This document shows positions 51,223 to 59,531 of a stretch of 64,000 nucleotides of DNA, piece by piece. Both the position numbers and the translations under genes were made by a program. Where the stretch lies: assembly GCF_005233835.1 (NCBI RefSeq), contig NZ_SZQA01000001.1, forward strand, positions 186,001 to 250,000, read 5' to 3'. The number at the start of each line of letters is the position of its first letter. Within the stretch, counting starts at the first letter, position 1. This DNA comes from Herbidospora galbida. GTDB lineage: Bacteria > Actinomycetota > Actinomycetes > Streptosporangiales > Streptosporangiaceae. Under the pieces are notes generated by a model. It was given only the letters and a program-made list of their open reading frames with translations. It had not been told where the DNA came from and did no database searches.

Positions 51223-51795
51223 ATGAGCCGCGTCTCGCAAGCAGAAGCGAAGGTCAACCGAGAGCGAGTGGTGGCCGCGGCCTCTCGGCTGTTCCGTGAG
51301 GACGGTGTGGTCAAGGTCGGCATCGCGGATGTGATGAAGTCGATCGGACTGACTCAAGGCGGCTTCTACAAGCAGTTCGCCTCTAAAGATGCTCTCGTTG
51401 CCGAAGCGGCCGCCAAGGCCTTTGCCGACAACCTGCAAGACCTCGTGGCTCTGGACCAGGAGGCCGGGGGGCATCAGGCGGCGTGGCAGTCGCTGCTCGA
51501 GTCCTACTTCTCCATCGAGCATCGCGACAACCCTGGCACCGGTTGTCCCGCAGCCGGGTTCGCGGGCGACATCGCGCGTGAGCCCAAGCACAGGGAGACC
51601 TACGCCAGGGGCGTCCAGGAACTCGCGGGGTGGATCGCGCCTGGTGACGCCGGCCTGGCCGCCTATGCCACGCTCGTCGGCGGCATACTTCTTGCCCGTG
51701 CCACCGCGGGCACGCCTTTGTCGGAGCAGATCCTGCAAGCGGCACATGCGGCGGCGGCAGGGGCTGCCGACAGTGGTCAACCGGAAACCGGCTGA
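51223..51795 (+). CDS. TetR-family regulator
   Basis: A 190-residue protein: helix-turn-helix VGIADVMKSIGLTQGGFYKQ and the C-terminal domain with PGTGCPAAGFAGDIAREP, the Cys-bearing stretch of NemR-like TetR proteins that sense electrophiles. GGAGG lies nine bases before ATG 51223. A probable target is the DUF1330 gene, which has a matching palindrome. Confidence 0.9.
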   Translation: MSRVSQAEAKVNRERVVAAASRLFREDGVVKVGIADVMKSIGLTQGGFYKQFASKDALVAEAAAKAFADNLQDLVALDQEAGGHQAAWQSLLESYFSIEHRDNPGTGCPAAGFAGDIAREPKHRETYARGVQELAGWIAPGDAGLAAYATLVGGILLARATAGTPLSEQILQAAHAAAAGAADSGQPETG

Positions 51796-51798
51796 CGT

Positions 51799-52172
51799 GT
51801 GAGCCACCTCGGTGTCCCGACCGCTCGGTGTCCCGCAGGGCTGCGTGCGGCGCCGGTGTCGCTGGCGGCGGCCTCCGCGTTGGCTGTGCCGGCGGGGCTG
51901 ACCGCTACCTCCTTCGGCGGATCCGCCCTCGCAGGCATGGAGTCGAGACGCGATCGCGTCGCGGTGACCTCAGTCGGCGCGGACGCCCGCGTGCAGACCT
52001 TCGGGGCCCTGCCGCAGGGACTCGGCGCGCAGGTCCGGAAGGTTACGAGGTGTCCACGATGCGACGGGCGTCCGGATCGCCAACTCTTCGACCCGTTTCG
52101 ACCTGTCGGTCGTCCATCCCGAGCCGTACGCCTGCGCTGAACGAGTACGTGTTCGTGAGATCGATGACGTGA
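51799..52172 (+). pseudogene. Unresolved remnant, secreted-protein-like
   Basis: From GTG 51799 a signal-like stretch appears (SLAAASALAVPAGLTATSFG), then coding-like pieces in different frames (GADARVQTFGALPQGLG; ATGVRIANSSTRFDLSVVHP). No single frame holds, and no family is recognised. It is a decayed gene at best. Confidence 0.3.
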
Positions 52173-52245
52173 GGGCAGTCCTCCGCGCGTTGCGTCTCCG
52201 GCTCCCGGGCCATTCACCTGGCCGGCTCCGGTCGGGATGACGACG

Positions 52246-52611
52246 TCACTCGGAGGCGCCGGCCGCCGCCGCGACCGCGGCACGTACCTCCTGGGCGAAC
52301 CCCTTCACGGTGTAGCCCGGGGGCAGGCTGTCGATCAGGACGATGTCCGAGATCGCGTTGCGCACGCGCAGCGGCAGGATCGCCTGGTACTCGGGCGAGC
52401 GGTACCAGGCCTCGGCGGCGGCACGGTCGGGGAACTCCATGAGCACGACCAGACCCGGCCACGAACCCTCGATCGCGTCGGCTGTTCCGTTGGCCAGCCA
52501 CTTCCCGCCGAACGGCTCGACAGTGGCCTCGACCTGCTCCAGGTACGACAGTCCCTGCTCGTTCGGGACGTCGCCAGGGATGCGGAGATGGTTGATCAGG
52601 TAGGTGCTCAT
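52246..52611 (-). CDS. DUF1330-family protein
   Basis: A 121-residue dimeric alpha+beta barrel (ferredoxin-like) protein: STYLINHLRIPGDVPNEQ and the signature VVLMEFPDRAAAEAWYRSPE, YQAILPLR. The biochemical role of DUF1330 proteins is not known. AGAGGAA precedes ATG 52611. The palindrome 40 bp upstream and the nearby TetR gene suggest inducible expression. Confidence 0.9.
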   Translation of the reverse strand: MSTYLINHLRIPGDVPNEQGLSYLEQVEATVEPFGGKWLANGTADAIEGSWPGLVVLMEFPDRAAAEAWYRSPEYQAILPLRVRNAISDIVLIDSLPPGYTVKGFAQEVRAAVAAAAGASE

Positions 52612-52650
52612 CGGAGGTTCCTCTCGGGGCGGCTAAGCGTGGTGGACAGT

Positions 52651-52670
52651 TAAATTACCGTCGTAATCTA
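52651..52670. promoter_or_regulatory. Operator-like site before the DUF1330 gene
   Basis: TAAATTAC-CGTC-GTAATCTA: 7 of 8 bases are symmetric. The right half recurs upstream of the TetR gene (51136), which points to that protein as the binder. Confidence 0.5.
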
Positions 52671-53114
52671 ACTCGATGGGCGACGATTCACGCAACTTAA
52701 ATGTCAGTCATGATCCAAATGGGGATGGCACTCCATCGAGGCGATCGCCGACACTGCGTGGCTGCGCAGACCACTTGGATTGCGACGTTAATCGCCGCTG
52801 TGGCCGGACGGACGGCCTGATCAAGTCGCGCCGCCGGCAGGTCGGGAGGGGTTTTCCCCTGCGACAGGGCGGCTCGCCCCCGCCTTATAGATAATGGGTG
52901 ACATCTATCACGTGGATGCTGCGAGGCGGGGACTGCATGATGGCCCGTACGTCATGCCCACGCATCGCCTGCCCCGATGAGGTGACCCTGCCGTCGCCGT
53001 CGCTGGTCCCCGGAGCGTTGCACCAGCCTGAGCATCCGCACCGTGGCCCTCACCTCGTGTGGCGACGATCCCAAGGCGCTGGGCGACATGTACTCCGACG
53101 CGGCCTCCATCAGG
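52671..53114. other. No gene identified
   Basis: This AT-richer intergenic segment leads into an IS630 remnant. No ORF has bias or homology. Confidence 0.35.
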
Positions 53115-53270
53115 GCCGCGGTCGAGCAAGCTCACGTCGATTCGCGTGGATCGCCCGGACGGCGCCCCGATCCAGGTCATCGTGGACGACCTGCCGGCGC
53201 GCAAGGACTGGCGCGCCCGAGCCTGGGCCAGGCGCAACAAGGTCGAGTTGTGTTTCACCCGGACCACTTC
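53115..53270 (+). pseudogene. IS630-type transposase fragment
   Basis: The reading PIQVIVDDLPARKDWRARAW, then ARRNKVELCFTRT, matches the DDE region of IS630 transposases (I-x-D-N-x-x-x-H-K ... VELxFTPTYxSW). The sequence ends before the catalytic Glu, at the convergent TetR stop. Confidence 0.55.
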
Positions 53271-53274
53271 GACA

Positions 53275-53970
53275 TCACGCGAGTCCGTCACGTCCGGATG
53301 GGGCGTCGCCAGGGAGGGGGGCCGTCCTGCGGGCTTCGAGCGCATCCAGGATCAGGTCCAGGCCGAAGCCGAACTCGCTGGCGTACTCGTAGCCCGGTTG
53401 CAGGGCGTGGTCGCGGATCATCTCGGCGAGGTACGGCAACTCCTCCGCCGGCAGATTCCGGAGGATGCCGCCGGCCACGTCCTGGACGTCGTCCGGCGTC
53501 GTCATGGGCAGGTTCGCCTCCTGCAGGACGAACCCGGAGACGTAGCTGTCGATGAGCGAGACGGCGTGCGCGGCCATCGGCAGCGTGAAGCCCGCCTTCC
53601 GGAGGACGCCCAGGACGGTGTCGTGGTGGCGCAGCGTCGCCGGTCCCGGATCGCGGCGGGAGTCCATGAGGCCGAGAGCCCAGCTGTGCTGCGACAGGAC
53701 CATACGTGCGGAGATGGCGCGCGTACGGATCGCTTCGCGCCAATCGTCGTATTCGGCGCCGGGCAGCTTGATCGCCGCGAACACCATGTCGACCACGCCG
53801 TCGAGGATCGCGTCTTTGTTCGGCACGTGGTGGTAGAGCGACATCGCCTCCACGCCCAGTTCCTGCGCGATCCGGCGCATCGTGATCGCCGCGACGCCGC
53901 CGCGATCCGCGACCCGGATCGCGGCTGCCAGCACGAGGGTTCGGCTGAGCGGTTGTGAGGATGGTGACAC
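53275..53970 (-). CDS. TetR-family regulator with a triple operator upstream
   Basis: A 231-residue protein: helix-turn-helix ITMRRIAQELGVEAMSLYHH and a TetR_C_1-like ligand domain (AHAVSLIDSYVSGFVLQEAN). The start is GTG 53970. The divergent F420-type reductase starts at 54113. Three copies of a palindromic site lie between the two starts, so tight control of both directions is likely. Confidence 0.9.
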   Translation of the reverse strand: MSPSSQPLSRTLVLAAAIRVADRGGVAAITMRRIAQELGVEAMSLYHHVPNKDAILDGVVDMVFAAIKLPGAEYDDWREAIRTRAISARMVLSQHSWALGLMDSRRDPGPATLRHHDTVLGVLRKAGFTLPMAAHAVSLIDSYVSGFVLQEANLPMTTPDDVQDVAGGILRNLPAEELPYLAEMIRDHALQPGYEYASEFGFGLDLILDALEARRTAPLPGDAPSGRDGLA

Positions 53971-54001
53971 GACGGCTCCGAGTGATGGACGAGTTGACAG
54001 C

Positions 54002-54052
54002 CTTACGAGCGTAAGCCAACCTTACGTTCGTAAGCTGCCTTACGAAAGTAAG
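54002..54052. promoter_or_regulatory. Three consecutive TetR operators
   Basis: CTTACGAGCGTAAG (54002-54015), CTTACGTTCGTAAG (54021-54034) and CTTACGAAAGTAAG (54039-54052). The first two are perfect palindromic CTTACG-xx-CGTAAG sites; the third has one mismatch. The spacing is 19 and 18 bp, close to two helical turns. A TTGACA (53994-53999) just before them may be the -35 of the rightward promoter. Confidence 0.85.
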
Positions 54053-54112
54053 GCTGCTCGCCGTCTCGTCCATCCGAGCTCTGCCACAACCGGGCGGACA
54101 AAGGAGGTTTCA

Positions 54113-54487
54113 ATGCCGATGCCGAGGTGGTGGGGGCACGTGAACAAGAAGGTGTTCAACCCTCGCGCGATAGCCGGCGGGAGATGGCCGGTGCTGATTC
54201 ACGTCGGTCGCACCTCCGGTGTTGCCTACCGCACGCCGCTCGACGCGCATCCCGTCGCCGGCGGCTACTTGTTCGTCCTGGTGTATGGTTCGCGCTCCGA
54301 CTGGGTGCAAAACGTCCTGGCGGCCAGGGGAGCCCGACTCCGCGTCGACGGGAGAGAGGTGGAACTCACCGCCCCACGCCTCATCGGGAAGGACGAGGCG
54401 TTCCTGGCCCTCCCCGATGAGGTGCTCCGTCCACCGAAGCTGCTCCGCATCACCGAGTTCCTCCACATGGACCTGCTCGCGGGCTGA
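54113..54487 (+). CDS. Deazaflavin (F420)-dependent nitroreductase-family protein
   Basis: A 124-residue protein of the DDN/FDOR-A split-barrel type: MPMPRWWGHVNKKVFNPRAI, the cofactor-side signature LIHVGRTSGVAYRTPL and FVLVYGSRSDWVQNVLAARG. Relatives use reduced F420 to reduce quinones or nitro compounds. AAAGGAGGT gives an ideal ribosome site for ATG 54113. It sits directly behind the triple TetR operator and ahead of a membrane protein in the same direction. Confidence 0.9.
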   Translation: MPMPRWWGHVNKKVFNPRAIAGGRWPVLIHVGRTSGVAYRTPLDAHPVAGGYLFVLVYGSRSDWVQNVLAARGARLRVDGREVELTAPRLIGKDEAFLALPDEVLRPPKLLRITEFLHMDLLAG

Positions 54488-54591
54488 CCCCCGCCGCGCC
54501 GGCAGTCCCCTCTTGCCCGCCGTTGAGCCGGACCCGCTCGCCGATCCGGCACCGACCCGCTCCGCCATACGACGATTACAGGACCAGCATC

Positions 54592-55296
54592 ATGCATACA
54601 AACAGGCGGGCAACCCCGATTGCGGGCACACTGGTCATCGTAGGAATGATCGCCGGTGTGCTGAGCATCGTTCCCGTTCTTGAGGATCCACGCCGCCTCG
54701 CTCTCATTCCCGCACACGAGAGTCAGGTCATCATCGGCTCGGTTGCGCAGTCCATCATGATCCCCGCCTATGTCGGCTTTGCTCTGTACCTCTATCCGAC
54801 GTTGAGGGCGGAGAACGAAGCGCTCAGCCTGGGCTTCCTCGGATTCAGGCTGATCGCGGCCACATTCCACTTCATCGGCGTGATTCTGCTGCCCTTGTTT
54901 CTTGTGCTGGGTCATGAATTCGCCCAAGCCGGCCCTGCGGACGCATTCCGACTTGAAGTGCTGGGCGAAGTGCTGCGAACGGGCCGCGACCTGGTCAATC
55001 ACGTCGCGTTGATCATCTCGCTGGGCCTCGGAGACCTCCTGCTTCTCCTCATTCTATGGCGGTCGAAATTCGTCCCTCGATGGCTGACCGGTTGGGGATT
55101 CCTGGGGATCGCGGCAGCGATGTCGGCGAGCTTCTTAGTGCTGCTTCGTCTGACTGACGTGGTCACTCCGCTCTACTTGACCATGAATGTGCCGCTGGGC
55201 CTGCACAGTTTTGTCCTCGCCGTGTGGCTGATGACAAGAGGCTTCGCCGCGCATCCGTCGACTACGGCCGACCAGCACGGCGTCCGGCGCGATTGA
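54592..55296 (+). CDS. DUF4386-family membrane protein
   Basis: A 234-residue protein with six membrane helices: PIAGTLVIVGMIAGVLSIVP, SIMIPAYVGFALYLYPTLRA, FIGVILLPLFLVLGHEFAQA, IISLGLGDLLLLLILWRS and others. The spacing and the RRTGR-type start (NRRATPIAG) are those of DUF4386, which has no known function. It starts 104 bp after the F420 reductase on the same strand, probably one TetR-controlled unit. Its codon use is less GC-biased than its neighbours, suggesting transfer. Confidence 0.85.
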   Translation: MHTNRRATPIAGTLVIVGMIAGVLSIVPVLEDPRRLALIPAHESQVIIGSVAQSIMIPAYVGFALYLYPTLRAENEALSLGFLGFRLIAATFHFIGVILLPLFLVLGHEFAQAGPADAFRLEVLGEVLRTGRDLVNHVALIISLGLGDLLLLLILWRSKFVPRWLTGWGFLGIAAAMSASFLVLLRLTDVVTPLYLTMNVPLGLHSFVLAVWLMTRGFAAHPSTTADQHGVRRD

Positions 55297-55596
55297 TGCG
55301 CCGGCCGTCCCTACACGGGGTCTGAAACCTCTCCCCTGGTATCGCCGGGTTCTCAAAGCGCTCAGCAATAGACCCGGTGAGGCCATAGCCGAGAGAAAAC
55401 AGCAGATGCTCTCGGTCGCGACCAGCCGCAGCTGAACAGGCCCGCGTCGTGCACGTCCTGGAGCGCGCGGAGGCGGCACAGCCCTGCGCCGATGTCTTGG
55501 CCGCTCAGCGGAAGCGGGCCACGGCGCCGGCGGCTGGGAAGGTCCCAGCGGCTCTCTCCCCAAGTGGAAGCTCTCCAGCACGACTACAGTTGCGGA
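55297..55596. other. Intergenic, nothing clear
   Basis: No gene or repeat is recognised. TACAGT at 55585-55590, six bases before the TetR GTG, could be the -10 of a leaderless transcript. Confidence 0.35.
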
Positions 55597-56226
55597 GTGG
55601 TCACCCGTACGAGCTCCGGCGGACACCGCCAGTTCCTCACCCGCCGGATCGTCGTGGCCGCGGGCAGGCGCGTGGCCGAGTCCGAAGGGGTTGGCGGGCT
55701 GACCATCCGGCGGGTGGCCGCCGAACTGGGCGCGGCGCCCATGGCGATCTATCGCCACGTCAAAGACAAGCACGAGCTCACCATGGCGCTGCTGGAAGAC
55801 GTAGCCGAAGGGCTGCCGGCGCTGCCCACCGAAGGCGGGACCCCGCAGGAGCGGATCGTGGCCGCCTTCGCCGCCGTGGACGCCTATCTCGCCCAGCACG
55901 TGTGGGTGGTGGAGATCCTCCGGCAAGGGGAGCTGTTCGCGCCGCGCGCCGCCTCCCTGTTCGTGTGGACACTGGACCAGTTCGCCGAGCTCGGGATGGA
56001 CGACCGGCAGGCGACCGACGCGTACGCGCAACTGTGGTGGTACGTCCTCGGCCACTTGTGCTACCTGCCCGGCGTCGCGCCTGAGCGGCGCGCCGCCCGC
56101 GAGGGGCTGCTGAGTTCGTCGGTCGACGACCCCGAACGGGTCCGCCGGGCGGTCCGCCCCTTCGACCATCAGACCGCCTTTCTGTCCGGCCTCGGGACCC
56201 TGGTGGGCGCGCTCGCGACCCGCTGA
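55597..56226 (+). CDS. TetR-family regulator
   Basis: A 209-residue protein: helix-turn-helix LTIRRVAAELGAAPMAIYRH and a TetR_C-like domain (AYAQLWWYVLGHLCYLPGV). GTG 55597 is the best start, since homology begins there; no ribosome site exists, which fits leaderless expression. The MFS efflux gene lies 58 bp downstream on the same strand, so regulator and pump are probably functionally linked. Confidence 0.9.
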   Translation: MVTRTSSGGHRQFLTRRIVVAAGRRVAESEGVGGLTIRRVAAELGAAPMAIYRHVKDKHELTMALLEDVAEGLPALPTEGGTPQERIVAAFAAVDAYLAQHVWVVEILRQGELFAPRAASLFVWTLDQFAELGMDDRQATDAYAQLWWYVLGHLCYLPGVAPERRAAREGLLSSSVDDPERVRRAVRPFDHQTAFLSGLGTLVGALATR

Positions 56227-56249
56227 TCGCTCTCACAGCGCGCCACCTA

Positions 56250-56278
56250 TTTAGGTTTGCCTAACTTCTGTGTACTTT
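56250..56278 (+). promoter_or_regulatory. Promoter with DtxR/IdeR-like box before the MFS gene
   Basis: TTAGGTTTGCCTAACTTCT (56251-56269) matches about 14 of 19 positions of the IdeR consensus TTAGGTTAGSCTAACCTAA, all in the left two thirds. It overlaps a -35-like TTTAGG (56250-56255). After 17 bp comes TACTTT (56273-56278), six bases before ATG, i.e. a leaderless start. Confidence 0.55.
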
Positions 56279-56284
56279 GTACGC

Positions 56285-57751
56285 ATGACTCCGTCCCCGA
56301 ACGCCGGGTGGACCCTGGCCGTCGTCTGCCTGGCCGCGGTCTTACTCACCCTGGACATCACGATCGTCAACGTCGCCCTCCCCGAGATCTCGGGCGAGCT
56401 GTCCGCCCGCCTCGACGGCATGCAGTGGACCGTCAACGGCTACACGCTTGCGTTCGCCGCCCTGCTGCTCCCCTCCGGATCGGTCTCCGACCGAGTCGGC
56501 CGCCGCGCCGTCTTCACCGCTGGGGTCGCCCTGTTCACCACCGCCTCCGCGGCCTGCGGCGCGGCCTGGAACCCGGGCGCGCTGGCGGCCTTCCGCATCG
56601 CTCAGGGCGTGGGCGGCGCGATGGTCATGGGCACCGCGATGGCGCTCCTCGCCGGCGCCTATCCAGCCGGCCGCGCCCGCCGGCGCGCGATCGGCGCCTT
56701 CTCCGCCGCAGGTGGCGCAGCCGCCGGGCTCGGGCCGCTGGCAGGCGGTCTGCTGGTGGACACCCTCGGCTGGCGCTGGATCTTCTGGATCAACGTGCCC
56801 GTGGGCCTGCTCCTACTGGCCGGGGCACTGCTGCGGCTGCGCGAGCCAGCGAGGGAGACCTCCGATGACCGGATAGACGTACTCGGCGCCGTGCTGGCCG
56901 TAGCCATGCTCTTCGTGCTCAACTTCGCGCTGATCACCGGTCCGGATCGGGGATGGGGATCAGCCCCGACGCTGACCGCGCTGGTGGCCGGACCGGTGCT
57001 GCTCATGCTGTTCATCGCGCTCCAGGCCCGCCGCCCCCACGCCGTCCTGGACATACGGCTGTTCCGCATTCCCTCGTTCATGGGCGCGATGCTGCTGACG
57101 TTCCTGGCAAGGATCTGCAGCTTCGGCATCCTGCCGTACCTGATCCTGTGGTTACAGGGCATGCTCGGCCACTCGCCGCTGGAGACCGGGCTGCGGTTGC
57201 TGGCCATGACCCTGCCCATCCTCGTCGTCGCCCCACTGGCCGGGCGACTGGGACAGCGCATCCCCGCCTCTCGGCTGATGGCCGCGGGATTCGCCCTGAT
57301 CACGGTCGCCTTCCTGCTGATGGCCAGGGTGGAGCCGGCCAGCAACTGGTCCGTGGCGTTCCCCGGCCTCGTGCTCCTCGGCGTCGGCGGAGCACTGGCC
57401 TTCCCGCCGTTGCTGGGCGTGACGCTCGACCTCGTTCCGCGCGAGCAGGCCGGGATGGCCTCCGGCCTGTCCAACACCTTCTTCCCCCTCGGCACCGCCA
57501 CCGGCGTCGCCGCCTTCGGCGCGATCTTCACTGCCCGAATCAGCGCGGAGCTGCCCGGTCAGGCCGCGCTGGTGGCCGCCGGCCGGTTCGACCAGGTGAA
57601 CGGGCCTGCTCTGGAGACGGCCAGGACCGCCTTCACCGGAGCGCTGTCGGCCACCTGCCTGGTGGCGGCGGCCGCCGGGCTGGCCGGCGTGGCGATCTCG
57701 CTCCTCCTCATCCGGGCCCGGGACCTGGAGCCTGTGCCGATGACCGCGTGA
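56285..57751 (+). CDS. DHA2-type MFS drug exporter (EmrB/QacA-like)
   Basis: A 488-residue transporter with 14 predicted helices. It has motif D1 LLTLDITIVNVALPEI at the start, motif A GSVSDRVGRRAVFTAG, and motif C GAAAGLGPLAGGLLVD in helix 5. It exports drugs or other small molecules by proton antiport. The transcript is probably leaderless from ATG 56285. Two controls are conceivable: the TetR protein just upstream, and an iron-box-like element in the promoter, which would make it iron-regulated (for example siderophore export). Confidence 0.93.
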   Translation: MTPSPNAGWTLAVVCLAAVLLTLDITIVNVALPEISGELSARLDGMQWTVNGYTLAFAALLLPSGSVSDRVGRRAVFTAGVALFTTASAACGAAWNPGALAAFRIAQGVGGAMVMGTAMALLAGAYPAGRARRRAIGAFSAAGGAAAGLGPLAGGLLVDTLGWRWIFWINVPVGLLLLAGALLRLREPARETSDDRIDVLGAVLAVAMLFVLNFALITGPDRGWGSAPTLTALVAGPVLLMLFIALQARRPHAVLDIRLFRIPSFMGAMLLTFLARICSFGILPYLILWLQGMLGHSPLETGLRLLAMTLPILVVAPLAGRLGQRIPASRLMAAGFALITVAFLLMARVEPASNWSVAFPGLVLLGVGGALAFPPLLGVTLDLVPREQAGMASGLSNTFFPLGTATGVAAFGAIFTARISAELPGQAALVAAGRFDQVNGPALETARTAFTGALSATCLVAAAAGLAGVAISLLLIRARDLEPVPMTA

Positions 57752-58109
57752 GGCGACGCGGGACGTCCTGGTCGACGTTCACGGCGATCACCAAGAGCGG
57801 AGGCCACTACTTCTCCGGCACGTACAGCCAACGCGCCGGAACCCGAGGAGAGACATGGGCGCTCTGGCCCGCGACTCCCGGACAGCAGCCCGTGGTCTCA
57901 GAGCTCGTGCCGATGCCGCCACTCCCCCGCGACGAGGACTATTCCCCTTTCGATACGACGGCGCCGGGGCCTCGATGTCGTTGAGGATTTGGCGTGAGGT
58001 CATTTGGTTTTTTCACCTAGCGAGCGCCTTTACATTGTAGATTTCAGCGCGGTTTCTGAGGTCTATGCCGGACCCGCAATGGCGATCATGACTGCCCTTA
58101 AACCAAGCT
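57752..58109. other. Gene scraps and a repeat shared with 61 kb
   Basis: One forward frame (57770-57984) reads FTAITKSGGHYFSGTYSQRA and VVSELVPMPPLPRDEDYSPF, an unidentified fragment. At 58010-58043 lies an AT-rich 33-bp piece that recurs at 61093-61124 (TTTCAC, CGCCTTTACATTGTAGATT). On the reverse strand both can encode IYNVKA followed by a similar TS-x(3)-NDxE-type stretch. Confidence 0.5.
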
Positions 58110-58250
58110 GGAACGGCTGCCATCCCACCGCGACCTCCCGCTCCGGGAGAAGACGCTCTACCGGATGCTGTACGAGACCGCCCGCGCAGCCGAGATCCCC
58201 TCCCTCAATGTCGAGGACCTGGACCTGGAGAACCGGCGGGCGCCGCTTGC
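58110..58250 (+). pseudogene. Tyrosine recombinase (integrase) fragment
   Basis: Reads TLYRMLYETARAAEIPSLNV, then EDLDLENRRAP. This is the first catalytic-arginine region of integrases (LLYETGxRxxEILxLxVEDLD), here with the arginine lost. It is cut on both sides. Confidence 0.65.
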
Positions 58251-58265
58251 TACGGGGACCCCGTC

Positions 58266-58916
58266 CTATCCGCGGGACAGGAGAAGGTCGGTGAGGCGCC
58301 GGCGGGCGGGCTCGTCGCCCGCGAGGTGCAGCAGGCCCGATCGGGCCGCGTCGTCGACGGTGATCCGCCGTTCGCACACGTTCCGGAGGGTGGCCAGGTC
58401 GGTGGTGAGGACGGCGTCGGGCGGTCCGGGTGGTGTTCGGCGGTCGATGAGCAGCGCGTTCTCGGTGACCTCGGTGACGTAGACGTCTTCGTCGATGCGG
58501 AGTTCGTAGCGGCCGCGGAGTTCGGCGGCGCGGGTCACGTCGAAGAGCGTTTTGACGCTGAGCAGCAAGGAGTCGATTCCGAGCGGGCGGTCGGGCGGGG
58601 AGGGAGCCTGGCTGCCCCAGCGGCCGAGCTGAAGCAGGATGGGTTCCAGTTCGCGGCCCCATTCGGTGAGTTCATAGAGGTGGACCCGGGTCGGAGGCCC
58701 CAGGTCCACGCGCCGGACGACGCCGTGGTCGGCCAGGTCGCGCAGCCGTTGGCTCAGGACGTTGGGGCTGACGCCCGGCAGGCCACTGAGCAGGTCGCCG
58801 AAGCGCTTGGGGCCGAGCAGGAGGTCCCGCACGACCAGCACCGCCCACCGCTCGCCGATGACGTCGAAGCCACGGGCCAGGCCGCACGAGTCCCCATAGC
58901 TACGTCTTCCGCTCAT
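58266..58916 (-). CDS. HxlR-family regulator with C-terminal SCP2-like domain
   Basis: A 216-residue protein: winged helix CGLARGFDVIGERWAVLVVR and the motif GVSPNVLSQRLRDLADHGVV (about 15-100), then an extension (LRIDEDVYVTEVTENALLID; PDAVLTTDLATLRNV) with the shape of a sterol-carrier-like domain. HxlR proteins often sense quinones or electrophiles. It is divergent from a PPOX-type flavoprotein gene with paired TTTAGGA words between. Confidence 0.9.
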   Translation of the reverse strand: MSGRRSYGDSCGLARGFDVIGERWAVLVVRDLLLGPKRFGDLLSGLPGVSPNVLSQRLRDLADHGVVRRVDLGPPTRVHLYELTEWGRELEPILLQLGRWGSQAPSPPDRPLGIDSLLLSVKTLFDVTRAAELRGRYELRIDEDVYVTEVTENALLIDRRTPPGPPDAVLTTDLATLRNVCERRITVDDAARSGLLHLAGDEPARRRLTDLLLSRG

Positions 58917-58941
58917 ACCTCTAGGCTAGCGCCGATCCTGA

Positions 58942-58985
58942 TTTAGGAGTATTGCTTGTTTTTTAGGATCAACTCACTTTACTTT
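58942..58985 (+). promoter_or_regulatory. Promoter of the PPOX gene with paired TTTAGGA words
   Basis: TTTAGGA at 58942-58948 and again at 58962-58968, 20 bp apart (two helical turns). TTGTTT (58956-58961), 18 bp and TACTTT (58980-58985) form a promoter; the ATG follows after seven bases, so the message is nearly leaderless. Confidence 0.5.
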
Positions 58986-58992
58986 GGGCTCC

Positions 58993-59514
58993 ATGGACCT
59001 TTCCGACCAAGAAGCGACGCTGCTGCCGCAAGGTGACACGCGGCTGCTGGACACCCCCACCGCGCGGCACCTGCTGACCGGCTCTCTCGTCGCCCGCCTG
59101 GCGTACACCGGTAAGGACGGGACGCCGCGGTTGATCCCGGTGAACTTCCGCTGGACCGGAGAGGAACTGGTGATCGGCGCGTTCGCGGGCAACTACAAGG
59201 TCCAGGACCTGCGGGCCCGCCCTGACGTCGCGATCTGCGTCGACACCGCCGACGGTCTCCCGCAGGTGCTCATGCTCCGTGGCCGGGTCACGCTCGCCGA
59301 GGTCGACGGCGTCCTTCCCGAATACGCCGCGATGCAGCGGTCGGCGATGGGCGAGGAGGCCGGCGCCGCTTACGTGAAGGCGATCGACCAGCCGGGGTTG
59401 CGGATGGTCCGCATCGCCCTGCGACCGGCCTGGGTCGGCGTCCTGGACTTCCGGGAGCGGTTCCCCGAAAAGACACCGCAACCCGTCATGGCCGCCCTCC
59501 GCGGCGACCGATGA
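58993..59514 (+). CDS. Pyridoxamine-5'-phosphate-oxidase-family flavoprotein
   Basis: A 173-residue split-barrel protein: LLTGSLVARLAYTGKDGTPR, LIPVNFRW, EELVIGAFAGNYKVQDLRAR, PDVAICVDTADGLPQVLM. It is of the putative FMN- or F420-binding type and not a vitamin B6 enzyme proper. It is divergent from the HxlR regulator and followed at once by the RibD/DHFR-like gene, so it is part of a two-gene unit. ATG 58993 is used; an upstream TTG is unlikely. Confidence 0.88.
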   Translation: MDLSDQEATLLPQGDTRLLDTPTARHLLTGSLVARLAYTGKDGTPRLIPVNFRWTGEELVIGAFAGNYKVQDLRARPDVAICVDTADGLPQVLMLRGRVTLAEVDGVLPEYAAMQRSAMGEEAGAAYVKAIDQPGLRMVRIALRPAWVGVLDFRERFPEKTPQPVMAALRGDR

Positions 59515-59531
59515 ATCCGAAGGAGACGCGG

